The position numbers were made by a program, and so were the translations under genes. Below the pieces are notes generated by a model. The model worked only from the letters and a program-made list of their open reading frames with translations, was not told the origin of the DNA and did no database searches. 64,000 bases of DNA from Candidatus Nitrosocosmicus agrestis (GTDB lineage Archaea; Thermoproteota; Nitrososphaeria; Nitrososphaerales; Nitrososphaeraceae), in the NCBI RefSeq assembly GCF_008389435.1, contig NZ_VUYS01000006.1, positions 62,001-126,000 of the forward strand, given 5' to 3'. Every line of letters starts with the position of its first letter. Within the stretch, counting starts at the first letter, position 1. This document shows positions 48,109 to 56,537 of this stretch, one piece after another.

Positions 48109-49497
48109 TTATTTCTTTACAACATAAAAATCGTATGACTTTAGCCTATTTTGCTTTATTAATTTATGAAAATAGAATTCTATGACAGAGTAAAAAGCTG
48201 GAAATGATTCTATCAGGCCAAGGAAAGGAGCCAATATCAAGGTCTGTATATGCAATAGTATTCTTTTTGGTATGCCGATACGTGTGTACTTAAGATTAAG
48301 GAATAATCCGACTTGGTATGAAAGCAGCCAAACCGTACTAGAAAATATCAGGATTAAACCTAGAGTACTATCAAATACTTGAATGTCAGTAAGAGGTCGC
48401 AAGATTTCATTATACGTACTGTTAATATGTATTAACCTATCAAACCAAACGGACAAATCAAAACTAAGGTTATTATTCCAGTCAAAACTGGCATAAGAAA
48501 GAACGCTAATTACCTTCGGGATGTTTATGTACATTGCTAATGCAAGAGATATAACGCCAGATACAAACCCCAAAAAGAATGAAGTGCACTTGTATATTAA
48601 GCGGAATTTGAAAAAATTCGAAAACTTTTCTATATTTTGTAGGTTTCCAATTACCCATCTACGCCTTTGCATAAAGTGATCCTTAATATTTAGCGGAGGC
48701 TGTTCAAGCAAGATACCACCATGCCAACCCATTGAGTTACGGCCATATTTTTTGAATAATTCATATCCAAATCTTTGATCTTCTGCCAAGATTGGACCGA
48801 ACTCCCATCCTATTTTATCCTCAACGTCAGACCTGACTAAGAGATTACTTCCATGCATATGGATGGGTGGAGGATTGTGCATGTGAGTGACGCATTCAAA
48901 ACATCCAAAGGCTCGCATTGATTCAGCTAAAGCAGTAATTCTATTTGCCTTTTCGAATTTTAAAGGATAAAATATAGGTCCTTCACTGGCGATACCCCTC
49001 TTTTCTCGAATAAATTTCAGGATTGACAAGACAGTTTGTTGGACAACATAACTTTCATCATCCATATGAAATATCCAATGATCGGAAGTTTGTTTTCGAA
49101 ACTTCCTACGATAAACAATAGCAAACTGCAATGCTCTTGCTTTTTTTATCGCGTTAGGAGAAAAATTCTTGTCAACGCATATTACCTTGCATGGCAGGTC
49201 ATTCAATGTCCTTTCGTCGAATGGATCTTCAGTAACTACTAGGATTTCATATTTCGTGTAATTAGTTTCCCTACAAGATTCAATAATTGATTGAATGCCC
49301 CTTCTCACAACACTGGTCCTTGTCGCAGACCTAGTGGTAATTTGGAAAATTATTTTAGGATCATTAGGAATTCTCCTAAGGTCTTTTTCGATGAATTGTT
49401 TATTATTTCTGACAAACCTATAGAACAACTTTACTGCATTAGGGATGAAAAAAATCCAAAGAATGGTAGCTATCATTAAAGCAGGATTATCAATCAA
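48109..49497 (-). CDS. Membrane glycosyltransferase family 2 (egghead-like)
   Basis: The 462-residue protein has an N-terminal membrane helix (about 5-25), a GT-A domain with 'FQITTRSATRTSVVRRGIQSIIES', the metal-binding 'FHMDDES' (Asp146-Asp147), 'EDQRFGYELFKKYG' and a 'QRRRWVIGNL' motif typical of processive GT2 enzymes, then four C-terminal membrane segments. It resembles the egghead/BRE-3 beta-mannosyltransferase-like group. It likely makes a surface glycan or glycolipid. No other glycan gene is adjacent. Confidence 0.82.
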   Translation of the reverse strand: MIDNPALMIATILWIFFIPNAVKLFYRFVRNNKQFIEKDLRRIPNDPKIIFQITTRSATRTSVVRRGIQSIIESCRETNYTKYEILVVTEDPFDERTLNDLPCKVICVDKNFSPNAIKKARALQFAIVYRRKFRKQTSDHWIFHMDDESYVVQQTVLSILKFIREKRGIASEGPIFYPLKFEKANRITALAESMRAFGCFECVTHMHNPPPIHMHGSNLLVRSDVEDKIGWEFGPILAEDQRFGYELFKKYGRNSMGWHGGILLEQPPLNIKDHFMQRRRWVIGNLQNIEKFSNFFKFRLIYKCTSFFLGFVSGVISLALAMYINIPKVISVLSYASFDWNNNLSFDLSVWFDRLIHINSTYNEILRPLTDIQVFDSTLGLILIFSSTVWLLSYQVGLFLNLKYTRIGIPKRILLHIQTLILAPFLGLIESFPAFYSVIEFYFHKLIKQNRLKSYDFYVVKK

Positions 49498-49667
49498 TTA
49501 AATAACTATGAATATTATTATTTAATAATTTAATTGTTTTTTCTATTATTATTTTCGCTTACCTAAATTTTTCTACTTATATTCATATAGTAAGATAGTT
49601 ATTCTTAACTTTTCAAAAAAGAATAAATAATAACTTATATAAGTAATAAAGGATTGAATATAATTTC

Positions 49668-50588
49668 ATGCATCCAGAAGGCAAGGTAGACAGATCAAAG
49701 CCACTGATTTGTGAGTTTTGCAAAAGTGATTCAGTTATATTTGACAATGTATCGTTTGAATATGTTTGCTCAGCCTGTGGGTGTGTTTCTAGTCAAGATC
49801 CCAATTCAGATTCTATGACAAATTTCAGGGCTAACTCGGGTTATAATGATAGGACTAGGACAGGCATGCCCGAATCATTGGCTATTCACAATAAGGGTTT
49901 ATCAACCTTGATTGGGATTGGCGATACCGATGCAAGGGGCAAAGCGCTTGAACCGTCTCAGAAAAACAGCATACAAAGGCTAAGAACATGGAACAATAGA
50001 GCACAACTAAATGACTCCGTTTCTAGAAATTTAGAAAAGGCGCTAAAACTTCTAAACAATTTTGGTGACAAGCTCTATTTGAGTCAAGCAGTTATCGAAG
50101 GGGCTGCATATATCTACAGGAAAGCAGCAATCAAGAAACTAGCTAAAGGTCGCTCAACGTTGGGATTAGTAGGAGCTGCACTGTATGCGGCGTGTAGGGA
50201 AACAGCAACTCCAAAGACGATAACAGATATTGCAACAGCATGTAATATTACTACCAAAGATATTATGTCTCATTATAAACTTATTTTAAAGGAGCTTTCA
50301 TTGCAAATGCCAGTTCTGCATGGTCCAGATTACGTAACATTGATCTGTAATCGTTTACAGTTGAGTGAGAAAACAAAGAGAGAAGCTTTGAGAATTTTTT
50401 CCATGGTACAGCAAAATAGGATATCAATTGGAAAGAATCCTAGAGCGCTTGCAGGATCTATTATATATCTCGCATCGCAAAATTGCAATGAGTTTTTGAG
50501 GCAAGTTGAAATTTGTCAAGTCGCCGAGATATCAACAGTCTCTTTAAGAAAAAGATGCAAGGAAATAAAATCCAAAGTTGAATTGTGA
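49668..50588 (+). CDS. Second TFB paralog with altered B-reader
   Basis: The 306-residue protein shares the TFB plan: zinc ribbon with Cys15, Cys18, Cys34 and Cys37, and two cyclin repeats ('RSTLGLVGAALYAACRETATPKTI' and 'NPRALAGSIIYLASQNC'). The B-reader section between them is different: where TFB1 has 'GPEWRAF', this protein has 'SSQDPNSDSMTNFRANSGYNDR'. The region contacts the template strand and influences start-site choice, so the paralog may serve a subset of promoters. It has its own promoter region and is convergent with the phosphatase gene. Confidence 0.92.
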   Translation: MHPEGKVDRSKPLICEFCKSDSVIFDNVSFEYVCSACGCVSSQDPNSDSMTNFRANSGYNDRTRTGMPESLAIHNKGLSTLIGIGDTDARGKALEPSQKNSIQRLRTWNNRAQLNDSVSRNLEKALKLLNNFGDKLYLSQAVIEGAAYIYRKAAIKKLAKGRSTLGLVGAALYAACRETATPKTITDIATACNITTKDIMSHYKLILKELSLQMPVLHGPDYVTLICNRLQLSEKTKREALRIFSMVQQNRISIGKNPRALAGSIIYLASQNCNEFLRQVEICQVAEISTVSLRKRCKEIKSKVEL

Positions 50589-50617
50589 AAAAATACTAAC
50601 TGTGGTTTCCACATTCT

Positions 50618-51541
50618 CTAGACTAGTTTCATGAAATTGCTCAAAAGTGATTTTTGTTCTCTACACTTTAGCATATTGTTATATGATATTCCCAAATAGC
50701 CGGACTCAAATTTAGGATATGGTTCTTTCGAAGAGAAAATTGTCATTACCTTTGAACTATGGTTGGTTTTGTAACCTTTACATGGTTCATGGCCCCTGAT
50801 AATAAAACTACAATTTAACTTGCTGAGCCATTCGTCAGTGATTCTTTCTCCGAAATATTTTCCCAATCCCCTTTTAGAAGGTTGCCACTTTACATCACTT
50901 AATTCTCTCGGATCATTCCAGAGTAACTCTCCTAATAACAAAGTATTCTTTGAAAGATCAGATAAATTAAACTTGTAATTGTCAAAAAATCTTGTGTCTT
51001 TTATTATCGGCAAGCCCCCATGGAGCAAGATTGCAAAAGACTCTATTTCACAAACTATCGGCATAGAATCAAACAACGGAACAACATAATCTGAATAAAA
51101 AACTTTACCTTTTTTACCAAATCTATCATTTAATTCAGAGTCGAAAGTAAAACTAGAAAAAGGAAAGGTATGATATGCCTCATGATTACCTCTCAATAAC
51201 ATAACATTCAAAGGGAATTCAGTTTTAAGCTTGCATAAAGTCAACAAGACTTCAAATGAAAATCTGCCTCTATCTATATAATCGCCAAGAAACAGCAAGA
51301 TATTTTCTTCATTACTAAGATATTTTCTGTAATCTATTTTATCAAGGATTTTAGTTAAACTGTATGAATCACCGTGGAGGTCTCCTACGACCACAAGATT
51401 CTGAGGTAGTTGCAAATTTACATAATCCCCTGAGGACATTCCTATAGATGAGAAAAAACCTTGTAATTTGTGTTCATCTTGTAGATTCTTGGTCTTAATC
51501 AAGGTTTGCTGAGCATCCTCAAAAGATGTAAAATTGTACAT
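50618..51541 (-). CDS. PPP-family Ser/Thr protein phosphatase
   Basis: The 307-residue enzyme has the metallophosphatase signatures GDLHGD (53-58), GDYIDRG (86-92) and RGNHE (117-121), then 'HGGLP' and 'RGHEP', the complete PP1/PP2A-type metal site. It removes phosphate from Ser/Thr proteins. It follows the GvpD-like ATPase gene by 53 bp on the same strand, so the two may be cotranscribed. Confidence 0.93.
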   Translation of the reverse strand: MYNFTSFEDAQQTLIKTKNLQDEHKLQGFFSSIGMSSGDYVNLQLPQNLVVVGDLHGDSYSLTKILDKIDYRKYLSNEENILLFLGDYIDRGRFSFEVLLTLCKLKTEFPLNVMLLRGNHEAYHTFPFSSFTFDSELNDRFGKKGKVFYSDYVVPLFDSMPIVCEIESFAILLHGGLPIIKDTRFFDNYKFNLSDLSKNTLLLGELLWNDPRELSDVKWQPSKRGLGKYFGERITDEWLSKLNCSFIIRGHEPCKGYKTNHSSKVMTIFSSKEPYPKFESGYLGISYNNMLKCREQKSLLSNFMKLV

Positions 51542-51594
51542 ACAATTTTTCAGTCCTGCATTCTATTACTATATATCAATACCAATTAGCAAAC

Positions 51595-53103
51595 CTATTG
51601 AATTGGATACCAATTAATTAAGAATCTCTCAGTGTCCATTATTGTCTGATAAGCGATGCTGTTACTACCCATCCTATTTAATAACAAATTTTTGCCCTCT
51701 ACTTTCATTTCCCACCATGTATTATCCTTTGCAAAAGTTTTATCCAAAGTGGAAGTAATCTGATGAACTATGACATTGACCGTAAAATTCTCTCGCAATA
51801 GTTTATCAAAATAGTCTTCCCTGAGTAATGATTGTATATTATCAGAATTCATTAAATTAAGAATTTTAATGTTATCTTTTTTTTCCAACAATTCATTTGG
51901 TTTAGTAGTAAATCCAGTCAGAAGTGGAGGAACATTGTTAATTTTTTCCTGACCGCTCAGATTATTTCCGTCATTGTATTTGATGAATGATGCCTCACTG
52001 TGATTATCCCTTCTAATACCAAATGGCTCAGCAAAGTTTAATTCCTGAACAATAACTTTATTATTTAAAAGTTCTGTTTGCATATGAATACCTAGGATCT
52101 GTTGGCACTTGTATCTAAAATTATTACTGAAGTTATTTATCATCAATAAATTCACAGGGATTTTGATCCAATCTAGGAGAGGTTTTATCATTGCAGATAG
52201 AAATAACTCTTGGCAGATTTTATTATCTACCACCAGATTAATAAAATTATCTTCTTTGAAGATATTTGTGACTTCTAAATTTGGTTTTGTTGTACTCTTT
52301 TTGAATAGGGTATCCTTTTGTTTTATGGTTACCCGTGTTGTATTTGCATTAGTTTTATTTATCTTGTCAAATAAGTTTATCTCAGAGATACTATCAGCCG
52401 ATCGGAATACCCCTCCATAAAGAGAATAGCAATATGTATTACATTGCACAGGAACACCTCTTAACTTATTTATAGTCAATTTTCGAGAATTAGTCGAATC
52501 AACTATATGATTTTCAAGGGTTATAACACCGTCTACTATGGAGTCAAGTATTCCTAAATCAAATGCTTCACTCAGAAAAATTAATTTTGCACCTGCTCTT
52601 TCTCGCCATATCTGCAATACTCTTTCGTTGTTCAGCCTAGATTCCCTATCCATAAAAGAGGCTATTGTGTCCCAGGTGTCAATGAGAATAACAGGAGATT
52701 TCACATCCATTAGTTGATTAGTAATTCGTTCGAAAAGTGATTCGGGCTCATCTAATCGAGCATCTTCAAATCGGTAGCCAGATTTGGTATCATCCTTAGA
52801 GAAAAATTTTTCAATCCAGGGAAAATAGAATGCTAATTGTTTTAATGACAATCTAGTGGATATATAAAAATAATTACTGTCATCTTTCAAGTTATCTAAC
52901 AAAGTTAACGCAAATGTTGTCTTGCCTGTACCTGGCTTTCCCTTTATTAATAACGAATATGATTCGTTCTTTACAAATTGCAGGAGTTCAGACGGCAAAT
53001 GACCTACATTTTTTCTTTTACTAAATCGCTTAACCCTTTCAGGTCGTGTGTGAGTATTTTGAGAATCACCTTCAGACGGAGATCCTGAACTGCTATCTGA
53101 CAT
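51595..53103 (-). CDS. GvpD/KaiC-like RecA-superfamily ATPase
   Basis: The 502-residue protein starts with a Ser/Arg-rich tail, followed by a P-loop domain with Walker A GKPGTGKTT (55-63) and Walker B 'PVILIDTWD' (about 135-143). The architecture resembles GvpD, a regulator of gas vesicle genes in haloarchaea, and the RadA/KaiC group. No gas vesicle genes are nearby. The C-terminal half (about 250-502) is less conserved and includes 'KLTINKLRGVPVQ' just before it. It is upstream of the PPP phosphatase. A signalling or regulatory role is inferred. Confidence 0.75.
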   Translation of the reverse strand: MSDSSSGSPSEGDSQNTHTRPERVKRFSKRKNVGHLPSELLQFVKNESYSLLIKGKPGTGKTTFALTLLDNLKDDSNYFYISTRLSLKQLAFYFPWIEKFFSKDDTKSGYRFEDARLDEPESLFERITNQLMDVKSPVILIDTWDTIASFMDRESRLNNERVLQIWRERAGAKLIFLSEAFDLGILDSIVDGVITLENHIVDSTNSRKLTINKLRGVPVQCNTYCYSLYGGVFRSADSISEINLFDKINKTNANTTRVTIKQKDTLFKKSTTKPNLEVTNIFKEDNFINLVVDNKICQELFLSAMIKPLLDWIKIPVNLLMINNFSNNFRYKCQQILGIHMQTELLNNKVIVQELNFAEPFGIRRDNHSEASFIKYNDGNNLSGQEKINNVPPLLTGFTTKPNELLEKKDNIKILNLMNSDNIQSLLREDYFDKLLRENFTVNVIVHQITSTLDKTFAKDNTWWEMKVEGKNLLLNRMGSNSIAYQTIMDTERFLINWYPIQ

Positions 53104-53177
53104 TCCTTTTTATAAAAAGTCGTAGATAAACTATTAACAATTCTAAACTTTCAACTATAAAAAACTATTACTAAATC

Positions 53178-54287
53178 TTACCATGGATTCATATTTTTCT
53201 GAAAGCGAAGTGAGTCTATTAGCCCTTCCGCGTAGCCTATGCTCAATATGGCTAGTTCAAGTTTGCCTTGATTATAAAAAGTCTGTGCATCGTTCAAATA
53301 GTTTTCTGCGTTTTCAATTACTGATTCATACTCTTTTGGTAACCCTTCTCCGGTTGAACTTAAAAGATTTATTAAATTTGCAAGTGCGATTTTGGCGTTT
53401 GGAATATATTTATCTAGCATTCTGTTTGCCAACTTTGAAATTCTTGAGGAATTTCCGTTAGGAGGATCAAGAAGTTTAGTCAAGTTTCTTACAGAATCTT
53501 CTTCAATAAAATGCAGACTTCCAGGGATTATTACCGAGTTCGGGCCACCTTCGTATTCGAGTCTAGATAAAGTGTCAATATTCCCAGATAGTATTTGTGA
53601 ATCATCACTTCCAATTTTGCTTGCAACTATGGCAAACGTTTTGGTTGAAAGATTAGCGAGTTTAATTTCCGCTTCCCTCTCAAGTAATAAATCAAACACT
53701 TTTTTTGGTGACAAGTAAAATGGATTGGAGCTTGAAGTGAAATTATCAATCCCGTCGTCATTATTGTATTCCGTTAAGATCAATGTATGGAGCCCTAAAC
53801 TCAAATTATCATAAATTGTATTATAAACAGTAATGGAAGACATAGGATCATTCATCAAAGTTACCATCTTACCAAATTTGTAAGGCTGCAGACCGGTTTC
53901 GCCAATGAGGGAAATAAGCCCAGAAGACGAATGAATGACCTTAACATCAATTGAAAGTTTCTTAGCCCTGACCATTAGTTCATTGTAAGTAGTGGCAACC
54001 AATGGATCTCCATAAGCAAGGATGCTTACATTATTTGAACTCGCTTTTTCCAAAATTTCCCTTCCATCCTCTATATACCACCGCTTTACAAATTTAATGT
54101 CTATTCCTGAATTTAACTGAGATTCTTTTGAATCATTGAGAATATTATGGATTTTCATCATAAAATCATCAGATATAAAACCAGTAAACCTTTCTAGAAA
54201 CACAAAGTCACTATTCTTTAAAACTTCAACAGAGCCAATTGGCAGCGAATCAAATTCACTTATTCCAATACCTATAATGTGTAGCAA
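53178..54287 (-). CDS. dph5: Diphthine synthase fused to DUF357 domain
   Basis: The first roughly 270 residues are diphthine synthase (SAM-dependent methylation of EF2): 'MLHIIGIGISEFDSLPIGSVEVLKNSDFVFLE', 'ILAYGDPLVATTYNEL' and 'KTFAIVASKIGSDD'. The last 90 residues add an alpha-helical DUF357-like part with 'YIPNAKIALANLINLLS' and 'ENAENYLNDAQTFYNQGKLELAILSIGYAEGLIDSLRF'. Typical Dph5 has about 265 residues, so this is a fusion. DUF357 has a TPR-like two-helix form and is of unknown function. It is adjacent to lysK with a 58-bp gap. Confidence 0.88.
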   Translation of the reverse strand: MLHIIGIGISEFDSLPIGSVEVLKNSDFVFLERFTGFISDDFMMKIHNILNDSKESQLNSGIDIKFVKRWYIEDGREILEKASSNNVSILAYGDPLVATTYNELMVRAKKLSIDVKVIHSSSGLISLIGETGLQPYKFGKMVTLMNDPMSSITVYNTIYDNLSLGLHTLILTEYNNDDGIDNFTSSSNPFYLSPKKVFDLLLEREAEIKLANLSTKTFAIVASKIGSDDSQILSGNIDTLSRLEYEGGPNSVIIPGSLHFIEEDSVRNLTKLLDPPNGNSSRISKLANRMLDKYIPNAKIALANLINLLSSTGEGLPKEYESVIENAENYLNDAQTFYNQGKLELAILSIGYAEGLIDSLRFQKNMNPW

Positions 54288-54345
54288 TTCAATGGTTAAT
54301 TTGACAAATAAATATTTGAGTGTATTTAGTTCCGAATGTTAGAAT

Positions 54346-55485
54346 TCAGGTCTTCTTTGGATAAAGATTCTTGTGAAGTCTAACCATGTGCAACAATGCG
54401 TTTTTGTATACTTCAATTCCAGTCAAGTAATCCGGAATGTATACCTTTTCATCTATTGTATGAGAAGAATGTGGATCTCCAGGACCATATGTTACCACTG
54501 GAATATTAAGCACATTACCAAGAATATTCATATCTCCTGTTCCAGTCTTGCGAAGTAACAATGGTCTCTTTTTTTTGGATTCCAAAATTGAAAGTACTAA
54601 GGCTCTTACAAGAGGAGAAGATATATTTGCCTGAAAAGGTTCCGTCTTATCTTCTACCCTATATTTTATTTTAAGACTTGGCGATTTTTCTTGAATTTGG
54701 ATCACATGTCTATCAAATACCTTCAAAACCGAGTCACAAGACAGTTTTGTCGGTATTCGAATATCAACAGTCATTCGACATTTCTGAGGAGTCACATTGT
54801 GACTAGTTCCTCCAGTTATCTCAGTGAGGCTAAAACTTACTTCATCTGCCCTGTTGTTAATATCCGAGGCTCCAATCTCTTTGCTGGTAAATGATTCTTT
54901 TAAGTAATTCCACACGTTGAATAGTTCTTCAACAGCATTTAGAGCAAGCCAAGGTGCACTTGCGTGGGCACTGTTCTCTACATCACACATCAAACGAATT
55001 TCTAGACGGCCTTTATAGGAAATTGTAATATTTTCTATACCACTCGGTTCTCCAAAAATGGCATAATGTGGTTTTAAAGCAGTATCTTTAACTAGATTTT
55101 TTATCCCGGTAGCATTACCTTCCTCATCAACAACTCCCGCAAACACTATGGTACAAGTTTGTTTCGGTATATCTGCTGCGGCCAATAGCATAGAGATAAG
55201 CGGAGCTTTTGCATCTGAAGCACCTCTTCCATAAAGATAATCACCTTCTAGTCTAACAGGAACTATACCTGGAACTGTGTCCATATGACCACAAAGCAAT
55301 ATGGTCGGATCACCACTTCCCCTTACAGCAATCATATTGCCGACGCTATCGATGTTAGCCTGTTCAAAACCAAGGTCCATACAAATATCTTTCAGAAAAT
55401 TGGCTAATTGAGATTCCGATCTCGATGGGGTATAAATATCCAATGCATTTTTCAAAAGCTCAATTGCAAATGTAGGAGATACCAT
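54346..55485 (-). CDS. lysK: LysW-carrier hydrolase LysK (M20 peptidase family)
   Basis: The 379-residue protein has M20-family metal motifs: 'LLCGHMDTVPG', 'GRGASDAKAPL', 'VDEEGNATG' with the catalytic Glu, and a final 'DPHSSHTIDEKVYIPDYL' with His. It releases lysine or ornithine from the carrier LysW in the last step of the carrier pathway. It follows lysX by a gap of 9 bp on the same strand. Identification as LysK, not another M20 enzyme, rests on the gene neighbourhood. Confidence 0.88.
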   Translation of the reverse strand: MVSPTFAIELLKNALDIYTPSRSESQLANFLKDICMDLGFEQANIDSVGNMIAVRGSGDPTILLCGHMDTVPGIVPVRLEGDYLYGRGASDAKAPLISMLLAAADIPKQTCTIVFAGVVDEEGNATGIKNLVKDTALKPHYAIFGEPSGIENITISYKGRLEIRLMCDVENSAHASAPWLALNAVEELFNVWNYLKESFTSKEIGASDINNRADEVSFSLTEITGGTSHNVTPQKCRMTVDIRIPTKLSCDSVLKVFDRHVIQIQEKSPSLKIKYRVEDKTEPFQANISSPLVRALVLSILESKKKRPLLLRKTGTGDMNILGNVLNIPVVTYGPGDPHSSHTIDEKVYIPDYLTGIEVYKNALLHMVRLHKNLYPKKT

Positions 55486-55494
55486 TTTCAGAAA

Positions 55495-56376
55495 TTATTT
55501 AACAAGCAAGTTCTGCATATATTTAATAATTAGTGACGGAATATCTACTCCTGTAACCCTCACGGTGTTCTTAAATTCAGTGGTGTTATTAACCTCATGA
55601 ACAATCAAACCATATTTTTCACTTTCCATAAGATCCACTCCCACTACGTCACCCTTAAATATCTTAGCAGACTTGATGCAAATGTCTTCCAACTCCTTGG
55701 TAATAGGACATGGTGAGGCGTGTCCTCCTAATGCCATATTTGTTTTCCATTCATTGGTACCCGAATATCTATAAATTGCTGCAACAACCTCTTCACCGAT
55801 AACAATAGCACGAATATCCCGTGGTGGACGTTTAATAAATTCTTCAAAATAGCTAATATGATAAATTGGAAACATATGTTCTCTATCTTCTAAAACTGCC
55901 TTTGCCGCTTCATCATCATTTAACAATCCAATAAGGCGACCCCAACTCCCTACAGTAGGTTTTATCACGGCAGGATAGCCAAATTTCTCCAGGCCATGCA
56001 GTGCTGACTCAGTGGTAAAAGCGCACATTGAATTTGGGGTGAGAACATTGTTTTTTTGAAGTTCCATATGTGAAATAAGTTTGTTTCCACACATAAGGGC
56101 TGTATAAAGTGAATTTATCATCCTAGCCCCTAATCCCTCCAAACCAGCAGTAGAATGTAAGTTTCTAAAATAACTAACACTACGCTGTAGTATTATCTTG
56201 TCTCGAAATAGGTTAGTGTCGTCGTTTAGGAAAAGTACTAAATCCTTGCAATCAATAGTTTTTAGATTTATTCCATCTTGCTTTGATTTTTCAATTATAG
56301 ACTTCTCCTCCCATCGGATATTATCAAAAAGAATATAGAGAGAAGTACTATCTTCCTCTATATTTATTGTCCCCAA
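55495..56376 (-). CDS. lysX: LysX: alpha-aminoadipate-LysW ligase (ATP-grasp)
   Basis: The 293-residue ATP-grasp enzyme has 'GYPAVIKPTVGSWGRLIGLL' and 'EEFIKRPPRDIRAIVIGEEVVAAIYRYS', then 'VHEVNNTTEFKNTVRVTGVDIPSLI', which is closest to the LysX of Thermus ('NHTMEFKNSVHTTGVDIPG'). It attaches alpha-aminoadipate to the C-terminal residue of LysW. The only possible start is TTG 56374-56376, which overlaps the last codons of lysW; the genes are probably translationally coupled. Confidence 0.9.
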   Translation of the reverse strand: MGTINIEEDSTSLYILFDNIRWEEKSIIEKSKQDGINLKTIDCKDLVLFLNDDTNLFRDKIILQRSVSYFRNLHSTAGLEGLGARMINSLYTALMCGNKLISHMELQKNNVLTPNSMCAFTTESALHGLEKFGYPAVIKPTVGSWGRLIGLLNDDEAAKAVLEDREHMFPIYHISYFEEFIKRPPRDIRAIVIGEEVVAAIYRYSGTNEWKTNMALGGHASPCPITKELEDICIKSAKIFKGDVVGVDLMESEKYGLIVHEVNNTTEFKNTVRVTGVDIPSLIIKYMQNLLVK

Positions 56377-56537
56377 TCCTCTCCAACTACTTGCGCTGGC
56401 TTGATACTAAATTCGTTTCCTGATTTTACCAGTTCAAAACTTTCTCCGCAATCTGGGCAAGTAACAATTTCTCCTTGCATTGAGTCGTCAGGTACTGGAA
56501 TTTCAGCATCACATTCTTTACAATTTACTTTTGCCAT
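56364..56537 (-). CDS. lysW: LysW carrier protein, ending in Gln
   Basis: The 57-residue protein has the LysW plan: zinc ribbon Cys6, Cys9, Cys27 and Cys30 (NCKECD and CPDCGES), an acidic body and the C-terminal EDWG motif. In LysW of other organisms the protein ends EDWGE, and the amino acid being made is bound to the gamma-carboxyl of that final Glu. Here the last codon before TAA is CAA, Gln, as read on the minus strand at 56367-56369. The start is ATG 56537. Its start overlaps the end of the homocitrate synthase gene by 20 bp, and its end overlaps lysX. Confidence 0.9.
   Translation of the reverse strand: MAKVNCKECDAEIPVPDDSMQGEIVTCPDCGESFELVKSGNEFSIKPAQVVGEDWGQ

Noticed and set aside
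50618-53103. Gas vesicle gene cluster
   Set aside because: Only a GvpD-like ATPase is present; no structural Gvp genes occur.
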